A DNA stretch of 64,000 bases from Sphingomonas sp. EC-HK361 (GTDB lineage Bacteria; Pseudomonadota; Alphaproteobacteria; Sphingomonadales; Sphingomonadaceae), in contig NZ_LR701494.1 of assembly GCF_902498785.1 (NCBI RefSeq), positions 929,022 to 993,021 of the forward strand, read 5' to 3'. The position numbers and the translations under genes were made by a program. The notes beneath the pieces were generated by a model that did no database searches, was not told where the DNA came from, and was given only the letters and a program-made list of their open reading frames with translations. Below are positions 62,956 to 64,000 of this stretch, piece by piece. Position 1 is the stretch's first letter. Every line of letters starts with the position of its first letter.

Positions 62956-63230
62956 CACCGGGTCACCGCTTCCACCAGACCGGCGTCGATCAGCTCAGCC
63001 AGCCGCTCGGACAGCGCGTCGATTTCGCCAAGGTCGTAATCGGCCGCCAGCCGCGCGAGCAGTGCATCAGCCGATAGCGGCGCCTCGGCAAGCGCGGCCA
63101 GGATTTCCGGCGCGGGCGCGATGACGAGGTGCGTGGTGCCCGACGGGCGGTGGAAGATCGCGGTGAGAATGTCGAGCGTGATGCTGACCAACGCATCCGG
63201 CGGCGCGGCCCGGTATACGACCGCGCCCAT
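62955..63230 (-). CDS. PqqD-like (HPr-rel-A system) small protein
   Basis: A 91-residue protein that fits the PqqD family fold: a strand region with ILTAIFHRPSGTTHLVIAPAPEIL, then helices SADALLARLAADYDLGEIDALSERLAELIDAGLVEAV. PqqD-like domains bind leader peptides of ribosomally made products for the modifying enzymes. It begins five bases after the Tat-signal gene and its stop overlaps the kinase gene, so the three are tightly coupled. The peptide it would bind is not known. Confidence 0.85.
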   Translation of the reverse strand: MGAVVYRAAPPDALVSITLDILTAIFHRPSGTTHLVIAPAPEILAALAEAPLSADALLARLAADYDLGEIDALSERLAELIDAGLVEAVTR

Positions 63231-63235
63231 GCGTG

Positions 63236-63646
63236 TCAGCCGCGCGGCATCTGCAGCGATGCGAAACAGGTAAAGCCGCTCGTCCCGCGCTGGAGGCGGC
63301 GAATATAGTTCATATAGGCGCGGCTGCGCTGGCTGTCGTAACCGGGCAGCGAACCGCCCGTCGCCATCGCCTGGCGCACCGCCTCGCCCTTGATCGGACG
63401 CGGGGGCGCTGGAAAGGCGCCAGCGGTGTTCGCGGGAACCACCGTTCCGTCCGCCGCGATGTAGCTCCCCGCACGGCCAGCATCTGGCACCGGGATCTCG
63501 CATTGCAGGATCGATGCGTTGGTTTGCGCAAGCGCTGGCCGGATCGACACGACTGTTGCCGCACCCACCGCACCCAGCATCAGGGCACGGCGCCGCGTCG
63601 GGTGCGCATGGCCTGCCGGTGGGGTGCTGTCGGGTTCGTCGCTCAT
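63236..63646 (-). CDS. Tat-signal protein heading the HprK/PqqD operon
   Basis: A 136-residue protein. Near its N-terminus PTRRRALMLGAVGAATVVSIRPALA is a twin-arginine signal with a short hydrophobic stretch. The mature part is small (about 95 residues) and contains VPDAGRAGSYIAADGTVVPANTAGAFPAPPRPIKGEAVRQAM and ends GFTCFASLQMPRG. No catalytic pattern is seen. As first gene of the operon, it is a possible substrate or partner for the PqqD-like, kinase and nucleotidyltransferase proteins. Confidence 0.78.
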   Translation of the reverse strand: MSDEPDSTPPAGHAHPTRRRALMLGAVGAATVVSIRPALAQTNASILQCEIPVPDAGRAGSYIAADGTVVPANTAGAFPAPPRPIKGEAVRQAMATGGSLPGYDSQRSRAYMNYIRRLQRGTSGFTCFASLQMPRG

Positions 63647-63789
63647 GCCGGTCCTTTATGCGGCCCAAGCCCTTTCACAATCGTGCACGCCGGGCAAGCG
63701 CAGCGACAATCGCGTTCCAGCACGGGACAGCATCGGGCCACGTTCACCGGGAGTAGCCAGCAGCGCCGGCGCGGGCTAATCGCGCTGTC

Positions 63790-64000
63790 ATGCTTCAGGT
63801 GCCGGGCCGCTTCATCGTCGCGATCGCGCTGGTCGCCGTGGGCGCCGCCGCCAACCTGTTCCTGCCCGACGGCCTGCAATCCGCGCTCGTATCGCTGATC
63901 GCCGGGATCGCCGCGATCCTGGTCGTCGGGCTGATGGGGGACGAGGAGGACGCCGGCGCCGCCGTCAGCGATGTCGATCAGGCCCTCCACGCCGGTCCGC
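63790..64000 (+). CDS. Start of a membrane protein, possibly a sensor histidine kinase (partial)
   Basis: The first 70 codons of a gene that continues beyond the window. Two hydrophobic stretches lie close together (FIVAIALVAVGAAANLFL and SALVSLIAGIAAILVVGLM), followed by an acidic linker (DEEDAGAAVSDVDQALHAG). This start resembles small two-helix sensor kinases of the PhoR kind, but the signature domains are outside the window, so the role is a guess. No clear ribosome-binding site precedes the ATG. Confidence 0.6.
   Translation, partial: MLQVPGRFIVAIALVAVGAAANLFLPDGLQSALVSLIAGIAAILVVGLMGDEEDAGAAVSDVDQALHAGP

Noticed and set aside
63643-63990. A 115-codon minus-strand frame at the right edge
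   Set aside because: It is antisense to the partial membrane protein and its Asp/Arg/Gly-rich sequence matches no family.

Overview
The window is chromosomal DNA from a GC-rich alphaproteobacterium, most likely a sphingomonad (Sphingomonas or a close relative). The grounds are the C-ending codon use, the tol-pal, rpoBC and glmUS gene types, the leucine-degradation genes, and families of palindromic repeats of the kind seen scattered through sphingomonad chromosomes. I saw no tRNA, rRNA, CRISPR array, insertion sequence or phage module. The first and last genes run off the window.

Layout. 1-2375: end of an RND efflux pump and its NodT-type outer-membrane lipoprotein. 2663-7908: aconitase, a GFA-family protein, an M15-like protein and an APC permease. 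8128-16697: leucine degradation (isovaleryl-CoA dehydrogenase, both methylcrotonyl-CoA carboxylase subunits), interrupted by an M13 peptidase, a repeat-borne DUF559 nuclease and an NTF2-like protein. 16702-18064: a small SPFH/ribbon-helix-helix operon read from a perfect palindrome. 18186-22824: the complete ybgC-tolQ-tolR-tolA-tolB-pal envelope operon with its terminator. 22997-28166: two unknown genes, a YdeI/nitronate monooxygenase pair, aspartate kinase and ubiG. 28542-30348: an AbiE-type toxin-antitoxin pair in an island of plainer base composition, with two 45-bp perfect palindromes upstream. 30961-38707: phoD and an envelope glycan cluster. 38697-43486: two paralogous membrane-anchored proteins flanking a CocE-type hydrolase. 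43752-52325: rpoB-rpoC. 52542-60787: an SDR/glycosidase pair, a phosphoesterase, ygfZ, pyrC, glmU-glmS and a HAD phosphatase. 60769-63646: a VanZ-like protein and a tight four-gene operon (Tat-signal protein, PqqD-like protein, HprK-related kinase, nucleotidyltransferase) of unknown function. 63790-64000: start of a membrane protein.

The most interesting parts are: (1) the AbiE control region, where two 45-bp perfect palindromes with the same 17-bp core but different arms each cover the -10 box of one of two divergent promoters, the second facing an unlisted 41-codon reading frame; (2) the HprK-related/PqqD-like/nucleotidyltransferase operon with a candidate substrate protein encoded first; (3) a DUF559 nuclease gene lying exactly between the two halves of a long palindromic repeat whose intact copies sit elsewhere in the window; and (4) repeat insertions inside mccB and within the tol and rpoBC operons.
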